A stretch of DNA of 6,651 bases from an uncultured Lachnospiraceae bacterium (GCA_902489925.1 CABUBX010000117.1:1-6651); one strand, 5' to 3'; shown: positions 1-6,246, counted from the stretch's first letter. Notes: generated from the sequence alone by a model not told the origin. Numbers and translations: made by a program.

Positions 1-197
1 AGCAGCTGGAAAATCAGATGCTTGAGGTGCTCAGAAATTCACCGCTTGCAGACAGCCATACGGTGATTATTATTGAAGCTGATTTACATACGGATTTTAG
101 CTTTGCGGTTGATTTAGGGTATAAAATCACAAGAGAGAAACTTTATAAGACAAATAAACATATATTTTTACAAAAAATGGAGAATGATAAAGCATGA
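1..197 (+). CDS. rsmD: RsmD, 16S rRNA (guanine966-N2)-methyltransferase, C-terminal end (partial)
   Basis: Only the last 64 codons are present; the frame is open from base 3 and ends at TGA 195-197. RsmD transfers a methyl group from S-adenosylmethionine to the N2 of G966 in 16S rRNA in the assembling 30S subunit. The visible piece is the final alpha/beta part of a Rossmann-type methyltransferase: a hydrophobic strand (TVIIIEA), an acidic/aromatic linker, then LGYKITREKLYKTNKHIFL, which matches the closing 'basic strand - Tyr-Lys-Thr - hydrophobic strand' end of Firmicutes RsmD. The SAM-binding and catalytic motifs lie upstream of the window and cannot be checked. The stop overlaps the coaD start (ATGA, 4 bp), and rsmD-coaD is a very widely conserved pair, which is the main support for the name. 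Another small Rossmann methyltransferase is possible but unlikely. Confidence 0.8.
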   Translation, partial: QLENQMLEVLRNSPLADSHTVIIIEADLHTDFSFAVDLGYKITREKLYKTNKHIFLQKMENDKA

Positions 198-676
198 GAA
201 CAGCAATTTACCCGGGCAGCTTTGACCCGGTGACTTACGGACATATAGACATTATACGACGGGCTTCGGCGATGGTTGATAAATTAATTATCGGCGTTTT
301 GAGGAATAGTGCAAAAACTCCGTTGTTTTCTGTCGAAGAACGTGTTAATATGTTAAGAGAAGTCACAGAAGGCATCGATAATGTGGAGATACGCAGTTTT
401 GACGGACTGCTTATTGATTTTGCCAGAGATACAGGAGCCCACATTATTGTCAGGGGCTTACGAGCCGTCACGGATTTTGAATATGAATTACAGCTTGCGC
501 AGACAAACAAAGCCGTTTATCCGCAGATTGACACCTTATTTTTGGTAACAAGCGTTGAGTATTCTTATTTGAGCTCAAGCGTTGTGCGGGAGGTCGCTTC
601 TTATAACGGCGACATCAGCAAATTTGCGCCGGCCTATGTGACCAAGAGGCTGATTGACAAGTTTAAGGACAGATAA
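194..676 (+). CDS. coaD: CoaD, phosphopantetheine adenylyltransferase
   Basis: CoaD is the cytosolic, penultimate enzyme of coenzyme A synthesis. It transfers the AMP part of ATP to 4'-phosphopantetheine, giving dephospho-CoA and pyrophosphate. At 160 residues it has the normal family length. Nucleotidyltransferase motifs are intact: the N-terminal strand and glycine turn YPGSFDP (6-12), the ATP-binding T-x-G-H signature TYGH (14-17) with catalytic His17, the phosphopantetheine-contacting RGLR (87-90), and the C-terminal SSSVVRE segment (127-133) that contacts ATP phosphates. Lys41 sits in the usual mobile basic loop (NSAKTP). The start is set by GGAGA at 179-183, 10 nt upstream, and by the 4-bp ATGA overlap with rsmD, implying translational coupling. 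No feature suggests loss of function. Confidence 0.97.
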   Translation: MRTAIYPGSFDPVTYGHIDIIRRASAMVDKLIIGVLRNSAKTPLFSVEERVNMLREVTEGIDNVEIRSFDGLLIDFARDTGAHIIVRGLRAVTDFEYELQLAQTNKAVYPQIDTLFLVTSVEYSYLSSSVVREVASYNGDISKFAPAYVTKRLIDKFKDR

Positions 677-683
677 CTATCAG

Positions 684-705
684 CAGAAGCGGCAGTGGCC
701 GCCTG
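684..705 (+). other. Short GC-rich hairpin between coaD and the coiled-coil gene
   Basis: GCGGC (689-693) and GCCGC (698-702) form a perfect 5-bp stem around the tetraloop AGTG. After a 2-nt bulge, CAG (684-686) can also pair with CTG (703-705). What follows is TTAAAAAGG, not a run of T, so this is not a standard intrinsic terminator. It could be a weak attenuator, an mRNA processing or stability element, or chance. It lies in the 69-bp gap and leaves the AGGAG ribosome binding site at 731-735 unpaired. Confidence 0.3.
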
Positions 706-745
706 TTAAAAAGGTCAGAATAGATTAAAAAGGAGAAACACCATT

Positions 746-1429
746 ATGAGCAAAATTGAACAGTTAATTGATGAAATTGAAGAATTTATTGAAAGCTGTA
801 AACCACAGCCTTTTTCTCAGTCTAAGGTGATTGTGCCTAAGGATGAGTTGTATGAGTTACTTACAGAGCTTAGACTTAAAACACCGGATGAGATTAAGCG
901 CTACCAGAAAATTATTGCCAACAAGGATAAGATTATCAGTGATGCCGAAGCGCAGGCACACAAGATGCTTGACGAGACAACAGCTTATGCCAATGCCCTT
1001 GTTGAGGAACATGAGATTATGATTCGTGCCTATGATAAGGCAGAAGAAGTGATGAAAAGCGCCAATGAGCAGGCAGAGGCTACTGTGAATGCAGCCAATG
1101 AGGATGCAGAGCAGATTCGCCGCGGCGCTCTTGAGTATACAGCAGAGCTTATTGATAATTTGCAGACAGTTATCGGACGTACTTTAGATGTTGCGAAAAC
1201 AAATTATGACGGTCTTTTAGACGGACTTTCTTACAACATGGAGATTTTAAACAACAACAGAGAAGCTCTTGGCGAACAGCTGGATTCACCGGCAGAGCCG
1301 ATTCCTGTATATGAACCGACGGAATTTAAAAAGCCGGAGATTCATGAGGAGAAAGAACAGGTCATCGAAAAAGAAGAATTAACGGATGATGGAGATATTG
1401 ACGAGGATGATTACGACGATATCGACTGA
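746..1429 (+). CDS. Coiled-coil protein, SepIVA/DivIVA-like, with acidic C-terminal tail
   Basis: This 227-residue cytosolic protein has no signal peptide, membrane segment or catalytic motif. Residues 1-18 form an amphipathic helix (IEQLIDEIEEFIES); a short Pro/Ser linker and VIVPKDELYELLTELR (28-43) follow. Residues 47-150 are a long alanine/glutamate-rich coiled coil (DAEAQAHKML, KAEEVMKSANEQAEATV, NEDAEQIRRG). A helical segment at 131-175 follows, then a proline-containing linker (182-200) and a highly acidic tail (210-227, DDGDIDEDDYDDID). Such proteins are often annotated in Clostridia as 'ATPase' or F0F1 subunit b/V-type subunit H, merely because of the coiled coil; no ATPase motif is present. 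From memory, the order of segments resembles mycobacterial SepIVA, a DivIVA-domain division factor in a comparable coaD neighbourhood, so a role in division or envelope growth is plausible but inferred. The start has AGGAG at 731-735, 10 nt upstream. Confidence 0.8.
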   Translation: MSKIEQLIDEIEEFIESCKPQPFSQSKVIVPKDELYELLTELRLKTPDEIKRYQKIIANKDKIISDAEAQAHKMLDETTAYANALVEEHEIMIRAYDKAEEVMKSANEQAEATVNAANEDAEQIRRGALEYTAELIDNLQTVIGRTLDVAKTNYDGLLDGLSYNMEILNNNREALGEQLDSPAEPIPVYEPTEFKKPEIHEEKEQVIEKEELTDDGDIDEDDYDDID

Positions 1430-1440
1430 TAAGGAAATTG

Positions 1441-1474
1441 CAGGCCATAGTCTTATAAAAGAGGTTATGGCCTG
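1441..1474 (+). terminator. Hairpin after the coiled-coil gene, possible weak terminator
   Basis: CAGGCCATA (1441-1449) and TATGGCCTG (1466-1474) form a perfect 9-bp stem, 11 nt after the coiled-coil gene's stop. The 16-nt loop can pair further inside (CTT 1452-1454 with AAG 1459-1461). The sequence after the stem is TTGTGGCATATT, which has only two leading T's. It is therefore a strong hairpin with a poor U-tract: it could give partial termination, protect the 3' end of the upstream mRNA, or need a factor. It lies at the boundary between the two gene clusters, where termination would make sense. Confidence 0.5.
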
Positions 1475-1540
1475 TTGTGGCATATTCTATGTGATATGAA
1501 GGACATAAAAGTTATAAAAGTGTATGAGATTTTGAAAATA

Positions 1541-1557
1541 TTCATATCCTATATGAA
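1541..1557. promoter_or_regulatory. Perfect 7-bp inverted repeat upstream of the protease gene, possible operator
   Basis: TTCATAT (1541-1547), spacer CCT, ATATGAA (1551-1557): perfect dyad symmetry, centred about 46 bp before the protease start. The half-site ATATGAA also appears at 1494-1500 facing a degenerate partner (TTCTAT, 1485-1490). A dimeric regulator could bind here. It is AT-rich, though, so a chance origin is quite possible. No convincing sigma-A promoter can be assigned in this gap; the best pair is AGGACA (1500-1505), 17 bp, TATGAG (1523-1528), matching 4 of 6 bases in each box. Confidence 0.25.
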
Positions 1558-1580
1558 TCAAAGCAACTATAAAGCATAGA

Positions 1581-1594
1581 AAGGGCGTGACGCC
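1581..1594 (+). promoter_or_regulatory. Ribosome binding site of the protease gene, partly inside a small hairpin
   Basis: AAGGG at 1581-1585 is the only Shine-Dalgarno-like sequence at a workable distance (9 nt) from GTG 1595. Its last two G's also belong to GGCG-TGA-CGCC (1584-1594), a 4-bp all-GC stem with a 3-nt loop that abuts the start codon. Together with the GTG start, this suggests modest or tunable initiation. The site decides the start: an in-frame TAG at 1577-1579 blocks any upstream extension, and the next in-frame Met codon is residue 53, inside the conserved domain. Confidence 0.5.
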
Positions 1595-4522
1595 GTGATA
1601 ACAAAAGATTTTTCAAATATTCATCCGTCTTATGAGTGTGTAAAGTCAGTTTATATTGACGAGATACAGGGACAGGCTGCACTGCTTCGTCACAAAAAAA
1701 CAGGTGCGAGAGTGACGCTTGTATCAAATGAGGATACAAATAAAGTATTTATGATAGGCTTTCGGACACCGCCGAAAGACAGCACCGGAGTGCCGCATAT
1801 TATCGAGCATACAGTGCTTTGCGGATCTGAAAAATATCCGTCCAAAGACCCGTTTGTTGAGCTTGTAAAGGGGTCTTTGAATACATTTTTGAATGCGATG
1901 ACTTATCCGGATAAGACGATTTATCCGATTGCCAGCTACAATGACAAGGACTTTAAAAATTTAATGTCTGTTTATATGGATGCTGTTTTTCATCCGAATA
2001 TTTATAAAAATAAAAATATTTTTCTGCAGGAAGGCTGGCACTATGAATTGGACAGCAAGGATGGGGAATTGACATACAACGGCGTTGTCTATAATGAGAT
2101 GAAGGGTGCTTATTCCTCTCCCGAACAGCTGCTGATGCGAAGAATTACGCAGACACTTTTTCCGGATACAACCTATGGTGTGGAATCCGGCGGAGACCCG
2201 GAGTTTATTCCGGATTTAACTTACGAACAGTTTCTTGAATTTCATAAGACCTATTATCATCCGTCCAACAGCTATATTTATCTTTACGGTGATATGGATA
2301 TGGCTGAACGGCTTGATTTTATGGACAGAGAATATTTGGCGAAGTACGAATATCTTGATGTTGATTCAAAAATCGATAAACAGACGCCGAAAACGAATTT
2401 TATAAAATGCTGCCAAGAGTATCCGATTGCGGAGAATGATACACCCGAGAATAAATATTATTATGCCTATAATGCGGTCATCGGTAACAGCCTTGATGTG
2501 AATTTATATATGGCTTTTCAGATTGTAGATTATGTGCTTATGGGCGCGCCGGGGGCTGTGCTTAAAAAGGCATTGATTGATTCGGGAATTGCAGGCGATG
2601 TATTCGGCTCTTACGACAACGGTATTTGCCAGCCGTATTATTCGATTGTTGCCAAGGATGCCGCAGCCGATTCTGCAGAAAAGTTTATGGAAGTTATCGA
2701 GCATACGCTTGAGAAAACGGTTCGTGAAGGGCTGAATAAGCGCTCATTGGAGGCTGCCTTAAATTATTTTGAATTTCGTTTCAGGGAAGCGGATTTTGGC
2801 AGATGGCCTAAAGGACTTATGTACGGCCTTCAGATATTTGACAGCTGGCTTTATGATGACACAAAGCCTTTTATTCATCTTCAGGCATATGCAACTTTTG
2901 AATATTTGAAGAAACAAATTCATACAGATTATTTTGAGAAGATTATAGATAAATATCTTTTGCATAATACACATACAAGCCTGCTTATTCTTGAACCGCA
3001 AAAGGGGCTGACAATCAAGCAGGAGGCCAAGGTCAAAGCAAAGCTTCAGGCAGTAAAGGCTTCTATGAAAGATGATGAAATTGAAAGAATTATCGCTGAG
3101 ACAAAGGAACTTCGCAGGTTTCAGGAAACACCGTCTTCTCAGGAGGAATTGGAAAAAATTCCGATGATTTCTATTGAAGATATTAAAAAGGAAGCAGAGC
3201 CGATTATTAATGAAACTGCCAAGGTGTCAGGTCTTGAAGTTGTAAGGCATGATATTGTGACCAATGGCATAGGGTATGTAAAGCTTTTATTTGATTTAAG
3301 CTGCGTACCGGACAGCTTGACGGAATTTGCCGGTCTGCTTACAAATATGCTGGGCAATGTCGATACCGAAAAGTATAGCTACACAGCGCTGACGGATGAA
3401 GTCAATATGTATACGGGAGGCATTACGACAGATATTGTTATATATAATGACGGCAAGGATATAGAAAACTATTATCCTAAGTTTGTCGTCAGTGCAAAAG
3501 CCATGTATCGCAATGTGCCTGTGCTCTTTGAGCTTGTATGCGAAATGCTTTTTGCCTCACGCTTTGATGACGGCAAGCGTCTTAAAGAAGTGATTGACCA
3601 AATTAAATCAAGACTTTCAATGTATTTTTCCTCCGGCGGTCATTCGGCGGCTGTGATGCGCGCGCAAAGCTATTATTCGGAGGCGGCGTCCTATAAGGAC
3701 AGAACATCAGGCATTGCCTTTTATGATTTTATCAAAGATTTGCAGGAAAATTTCGAGGCCAGAAAGGAAGAAATTACAGCAAGCCTTTATGAGGTCAGCA
3801 AGTATATTTTCAGAAAGGAAAATATACTTGTCGATATGACAGCGGATGAGGAAGGATTTGAGGTTATTGATAAATCGCTTGGCGGATTGGAAAATTGTCT
3901 GTATACACAGACGGTTGTCCCGGGAAAATTTGAATTTTGCGCCGGACGCCATAATGAAGCATTTTTAACACCGGGGATGGTGCAGTTTGACGCCTGTGCT
4001 GGAAATTATATACGAAAGGGCTTTGCCTACAGCGGTGCACTCCAGATTCTTAAAGTCATTATGGATTATGATTATTTATGGAATGAAATCCGTGTAAAGG
4101 GCGGCGCTTACGGCTGTATGTGCGGCTTCTCATCGACGGGCGATGCGTATTTTGTGACCTACAGAGACCCGAAGCTTTATGAAAGCTATGATGTCTTTAA
4201 AAATGCCGGAACGTATATCCGTGAGTTTGAGTGCAGCGACAGGGATATGACAAAGTATATTATCGGTGCAATCAGCAATATTGACGTTCCGATGAATGCC
4301 AATGCCAAGGGTGCCCGTTCACTGGCCTGCCATATATGCGGTGTAACTTATGAAGAAAAGCAGCAGCGAAGAAATGAGCTTTTAAATGCGACGGTTGAAG
4401 ATATCCGCAGCTTTGGCGATTTAATTGATGCCTTTGTTGACGAAAATTATAAATGTGTTGTCGGAAGTGAATCGCAGATTAAAGCAAATGAAGAAATGTT
4501 TGGAAAAGTGAGACAATTATAA
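1595..4522 (+). CDS. M16C family zinc metalloprotease (PreP / insulinase-like)
   Basis: This 975-residue peptidase has no signal peptide or membrane segment, so it is predicted to be cytosolic, where relatives degrade short unstructured peptides inside a closing clamshell. The inverted zinc motif is intact: HIIEH (68-72), with His68 and His72 as ligands, Glu71 as catalytic base, and Glu168 (YNEMKG) as third ligand. The 96-residue gap from His72 to Glu168 matches PreP. The block LCGSEKYPSKDPFVELVKGS (75-94) and following NTFLNAMTYPDKTIYP are typical of the M16C/PreP subfamily. Near the C terminus, Arg833 and Tyr839 (IRVKGGAYG) fit the substrate-binding Arg/Tyr pair of PreP. The M16C-associated domain should span roughly 460-720. 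All four M16 domains are expected from the length. The stop overlaps era by 1 bp, so they are co-transcribed. C. perfringens HypA is a recalled relative of similar size. The true substrate is unknown. Confidence 0.93.
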   Translation: MITKDFSNIHPSYECVKSVYIDEIQGQAALLRHKKTGARVTLVSNEDTNKVFMIGFRTPPKDSTGVPHIIEHTVLCGSEKYPSKDPFVELVKGSLNTFLNAMTYPDKTIYPIASYNDKDFKNLMSVYMDAVFHPNIYKNKNIFLQEGWHYELDSKDGELTYNGVVYNEMKGAYSSPEQLLMRRITQTLFPDTTYGVESGGDPEFIPDLTYEQFLEFHKTYYHPSNSYIYLYGDMDMAERLDFMDREYLAKYEYLDVDSKIDKQTPKTNFIKCCQEYPIAENDTPENKYYYAYNAVIGNSLDVNLYMAFQIVDYVLMGAPGAVLKKALIDSGIAGDVFGSYDNGICQPYYSIVAKDAAADSAEKFMEVIEHTLEKTVREGLNKRSLEAALNYFEFRFREADFGRWPKGLMYGLQIFDSWLYDDTKPFIHLQAYATFEYLKKQIHTDYFEKIIDKYLLHNTHTSLLILEPQKGLTIKQEAKVKAKLQAVKASMKDDEIERIIAETKELRRFQETPSSQEELEKIPMISIEDIKKEAEPIINETAKVSGLEVVRHDIVTNGIGYVKLLFDLSCVPDSLTEFAGLLTNMLGNVDTEKYSYTALTDEVNMYTGGITTDIVIYNDGKDIENYYPKFVVSAKAMYRNVPVLFELVCEMLFASRFDDGKRLKEVIDQIKSRLSMYFSSGGHSAAVMRAQSYYSEAASYKDRTSGIAFYDFIKDLQENFEARKEEITASLYEVSKYIFRKENILVDMTADEEGFEVIDKSLGGLENCLYTQTVVPGKFEFCAGRHNEAFLTPGMVQFDACAGNYIRKGFAYSGALQILKVIMDYDYLWNEIRVKGGAYGCMCGFSSTGDAYFVTYRDPKLYESYDVFKNAGTYIREFECSDRDMTKYIIGAISNIDVPMNANAKGARSLACHICGVTYEEKQQRRNELLNATVEDIRSFGDLIDAFVDENYKCVVGSESQIKANEEMFGKVRQL

Positions 4523-5424
4523 TGAAAAATTTTAAATCAGGATTTGTAACGTTGATTGGCCGGCCGAATGTCGGCAAATCAACATTAATGAACCGGCTTA
4601 TTGGACAAAAAATTGCGATTACGTCCAATAAGCCGCAGACGACGAGAAATCGTATTCAGACAGTCTATACAAGCGAGGAAGGGCAGATTGTCTTTATTGA
4701 CACGCCGGGTATACATAAGGCGAAAAATAAGCTCGGTGAATATATGGTAACGGTTGCAGAGCGCACCCTCAATGAAGTGGATGTGATTTTGTGGCTTGTT
4801 GAGCCTTCGACATTTATCGGCGCAGGAGAACGCCATATCGCAGAACAGCTGAATAAGACGAAAACCCCGGTGATTCTTGTGATCAATAAAATTGACACAG
4901 TAAAAAAAGAAGAAATTCTTGTGTTTATTGATGCCTATAAGGACATATGCAGCTTTGCGGAGATTGTGCCTTGTTCAGCGCTTAACGGGGAGAATACAGA
5001 TGAAATTATTGCGTCAATTATGAAGTATCTTCCCGAGGGACCTCAGTTTTACGATGCGGACACGATTACAGACCAGCCTGAGCGCCAGATTGTATCTGAG
5101 CTTGTGCGCGAGAAAGCACTGCGTCTTCTGAATGAGGAAATTCCTCACGGCATTGCGGTGGCCATCGAGCAGATGAAAGAGCGGGAAGGCGGACGCCTTA
5201 TGGACATTCACGCAACGATTGTCTGTGAAAGAGACTCCCATAAGGGAATTATTATCGGGAAAAAGGGCAGTATGCTTAAAAAAATCGGTACACAGGCAAG
5301 AGAGGAAATCGAGAATCTTCTTGATATGAAGGTCAATCTTCAGTTGTGGGTAAAGGTAAAAAAAGACTGGAGAGACAGTGATTTCCTTATAAAGAATTTT
5401 GGCTACGACAAGAAAGAATATTAA
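4522..5424 (+). CDS. era: Era, ribosome-assembly GTPase
   Basis: Era is an essential GTPase that binds the 3' end of 16S rRNA and helps mature the 30S subunit, linking assembly to growth. At 300 residues it has the normal length. All G motifs are visible: G1 GRPNVGKS (13-20), G2 PQTTR (38-42), G3 DTPG (60-63), G4 NKID (122-125) and G5 SAL (152-154). The C-terminal KH RNA-binding domain (about 205-295) carries its GxxG loop as GKKG (246-249), followed by the usual conserved W-V-K-V-K-x-x-W-R segment. The start overlaps the protease stop (TAATG). The Shine-Dalgarno is weak (GGAAAAGTGAG region, 4502-4512), so translation probably depends on coupling to the upstream gene. The gene is complete with no missing key residue. 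Confidence 0.98.
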   Translation: MKNFKSGFVTLIGRPNVGKSTLMNRLIGQKIAITSNKPQTTRNRIQTVYTSEEGQIVFIDTPGIHKAKNKLGEYMVTVAERTLNEVDVILWLVEPSTFIGAGERHIAEQLNKTKTPVILVINKIDTVKKEEILVFIDAYKDICSFAEIVPCSALNGENTDEIIASIMKYLPEGPQFYDADTITDQPERQIVSELVREKALRLLNEEIPHGIAVAIEQMKEREGGRLMDIHATIVCERDSHKGIIIGKKGSMLKKIGTQAREEIENLLDMKVNLQLWVKVKKDWRDSDFLIKNFGYDKKEY

Positions 5425-5426
5425 TC

Positions 5427-6167
5427 ATGGACAAAGTCTTAGTAACGGGCATGGTGATTTCGGTAATGCCTGTCGGCGAATATGACAAAAGAGTTGTGCT
5501 TTTGACGAAAGAGCGGGGAAAGGTCAGTGCCTTTTCAAGAGGTTCAAGACGTCAAAACAGTACGATGCTCGGGGCTACTGAGCCTTTTGTGTTTGGACGC
5601 TTTTGGCTTATTGAGGGGCGAAGTGCCTATACACTTGTACAGGCGGAAGTTGATTATTATTTTATGGAGCTTAGGCAGGATTTTGGGGCGGCATATTACG
5701 GCTTTTATTTTCTTGAATTTGCTTCTTATTATGCCCGTGAAAATGAGGACAGTACGCAGATGCTTCGGCTTTTAGTGCAGACTATGCGTATTTTGTGCAA
5801 GAAAGTCATTGATAAAAAGCTGATTCGCCGGATTTTTGAATTAAAGCTTATGACAATCAACGGTGAATACCCACAGGTGTATGAGTGTGTTAAGTGCGGC
5901 CGCGAAGCACCTTTTTCGGGATTTTCACCGTCTTTATCGGGAATGGTCTGCCCGATATGCAAAAAGTATGGCGGCAAAGTGCTTCCGGCAGAGGCATCAA
6001 CGATATATACGATGCAGTATGTCATCAGCTCAAAGCTTGAGAAGCTTTATACCTTTACTGTCAGTGATAAAGTGCTGGCTGAACTTTCTGAAATTATGGA
6101 TTGTCATATGGCACGGTTTATCGATAAAAAGTTTAATTCTTTAGAAATGCTTGAACTGCTTGGGTGA
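5427..6167 (+). CDS. recO: RecO, DNA repair protein of the RecFOR pathway
   Basis: RecO, with RecR, loads RecA onto single-stranded DNA coated with SSB and anneals complementary strands during gap repair. At 246 residues it is of normal length. The N-terminal OB fold (about 1-78) begins with the typical VLVTGMVISVMPVGEYDKRV pattern and the basic FSRGSRR (36-42). A helical domain follows, with a Cys4 zinc finger: Cys154-x2-Cys157 and Cys175-x2-Cys178, all four present. The gene begins 2 nt after the era stop and lacks a clear Shine-Dalgarno (only AAGAAAGAA inside the end of era), so translation is probably coupled to era. The era-recO pair is conserved in many Firmicutes. No terminator is visible after it. 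Confidence 0.96.
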   Translation: MDKVLVTGMVISVMPVGEYDKRVVLLTKERGKVSAFSRGSRRQNSTMLGATEPFVFGRFWLIEGRSAYTLVQAEVDYYFMELRQDFGAAYYGFYFLEFASYYARENEDSTQMLRLLVQTMRILCKKVIDKKLIRRIFELKLMTINGEYPQVYECVKCGREAPFSGFSPSLSGMVCPICKKYGGKVLPAEASTIYTMQYVISSKLEKLYTFTVSDKVLAELSEIMDCHMARFIDKKFNSLEMLELLG

Positions 6168-6179
6168 TTTATGCATAAA
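6168..6179. repeat. 12-bp perfect palindrome after recO, next to the glyS promoter
   Basis: TTTATGCATAAA begins at the base after the recO stop and ends 4 bp before the -35 box of the glyS promoter. It is perfectly self-complementary with no spacer, so it cannot form a useful RNA hairpin but could be a dimer binding site on DNA. An accidental AT-rich palindrome is equally possible. Confidence 0.25.
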
Positions 6180-6183
6180 ACAG

Positions 6184-6212
6184 TTGAAAATTGGCGGCAA
6201 ACAGGCTACAAT
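6184..6212 (+). promoter_or_regulatory. Sigma-A promoter of glyS
   Basis: The -35 box TTGAAA (6184-6189) and the -10 box TACAAT (6207-6212) are exactly 17 bp apart; each matches consensus at 5 of 6 positions. Transcription should start near 6218-6220, giving a leader of only about 25-30 nt before the glyS start codon. This leaves no room for the long T-box leader that controls glycyl-tRNA synthetase genes in many Firmicutes, and no T-box core sequence is visible in the gap. Confidence 0.8.
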
Positions 6213-6246
6213 GAAGAAGTTAATAAATTGAGAGAGGACGATAATG

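Noticed and set aside
235..510. Minus-strand 91-codon open frame across coaD.
   Set aside because: It is a shadow of a clearly real gene, with no ribosome binding site or recognisable domain.
654..683. Promoter inside the end of coaD: perfect TTGACA (654-659) with TATCAG (678-683), 18 bp apart, for the coiled-coil gene.
   Set aside because: The -10 box matches only 4 of 6 and lacks the key final T; the -35 match lies in coding sequence and can be chance.
684..705. Calling the hairpin after coaD an intrinsic terminator.
   Set aside because: The stem is only 5 uninterrupted bp and is followed by TTAAAAAGG rather than a T-run.
746..1429. Naming the coiled-coil protein an ATP synthase subunit b / V-ATPase subunit H.
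   Set aside because: There is no N-terminal membrane helix, no ATP synthase neighbour and no ATPase motif; the similarity would be coiled-coil composition only.
1532..1573. Promoter pair TTGAAA (1532-1537) with TATGAA (1552-1557) or TATAAA (1568-1573) before the protease.
   Set aside because: The spacers would be 14 or 30 bp, outside the usable range for sigma-A.
5729..6025. Minus-strand 98-codon open frame across recO, and the + strand alternate frames at 5527-5775 and 5863-6144.
   Set aside because: They lie wholly inside recO, whose zinc finger and fold are intact; their composition is not protein-like.
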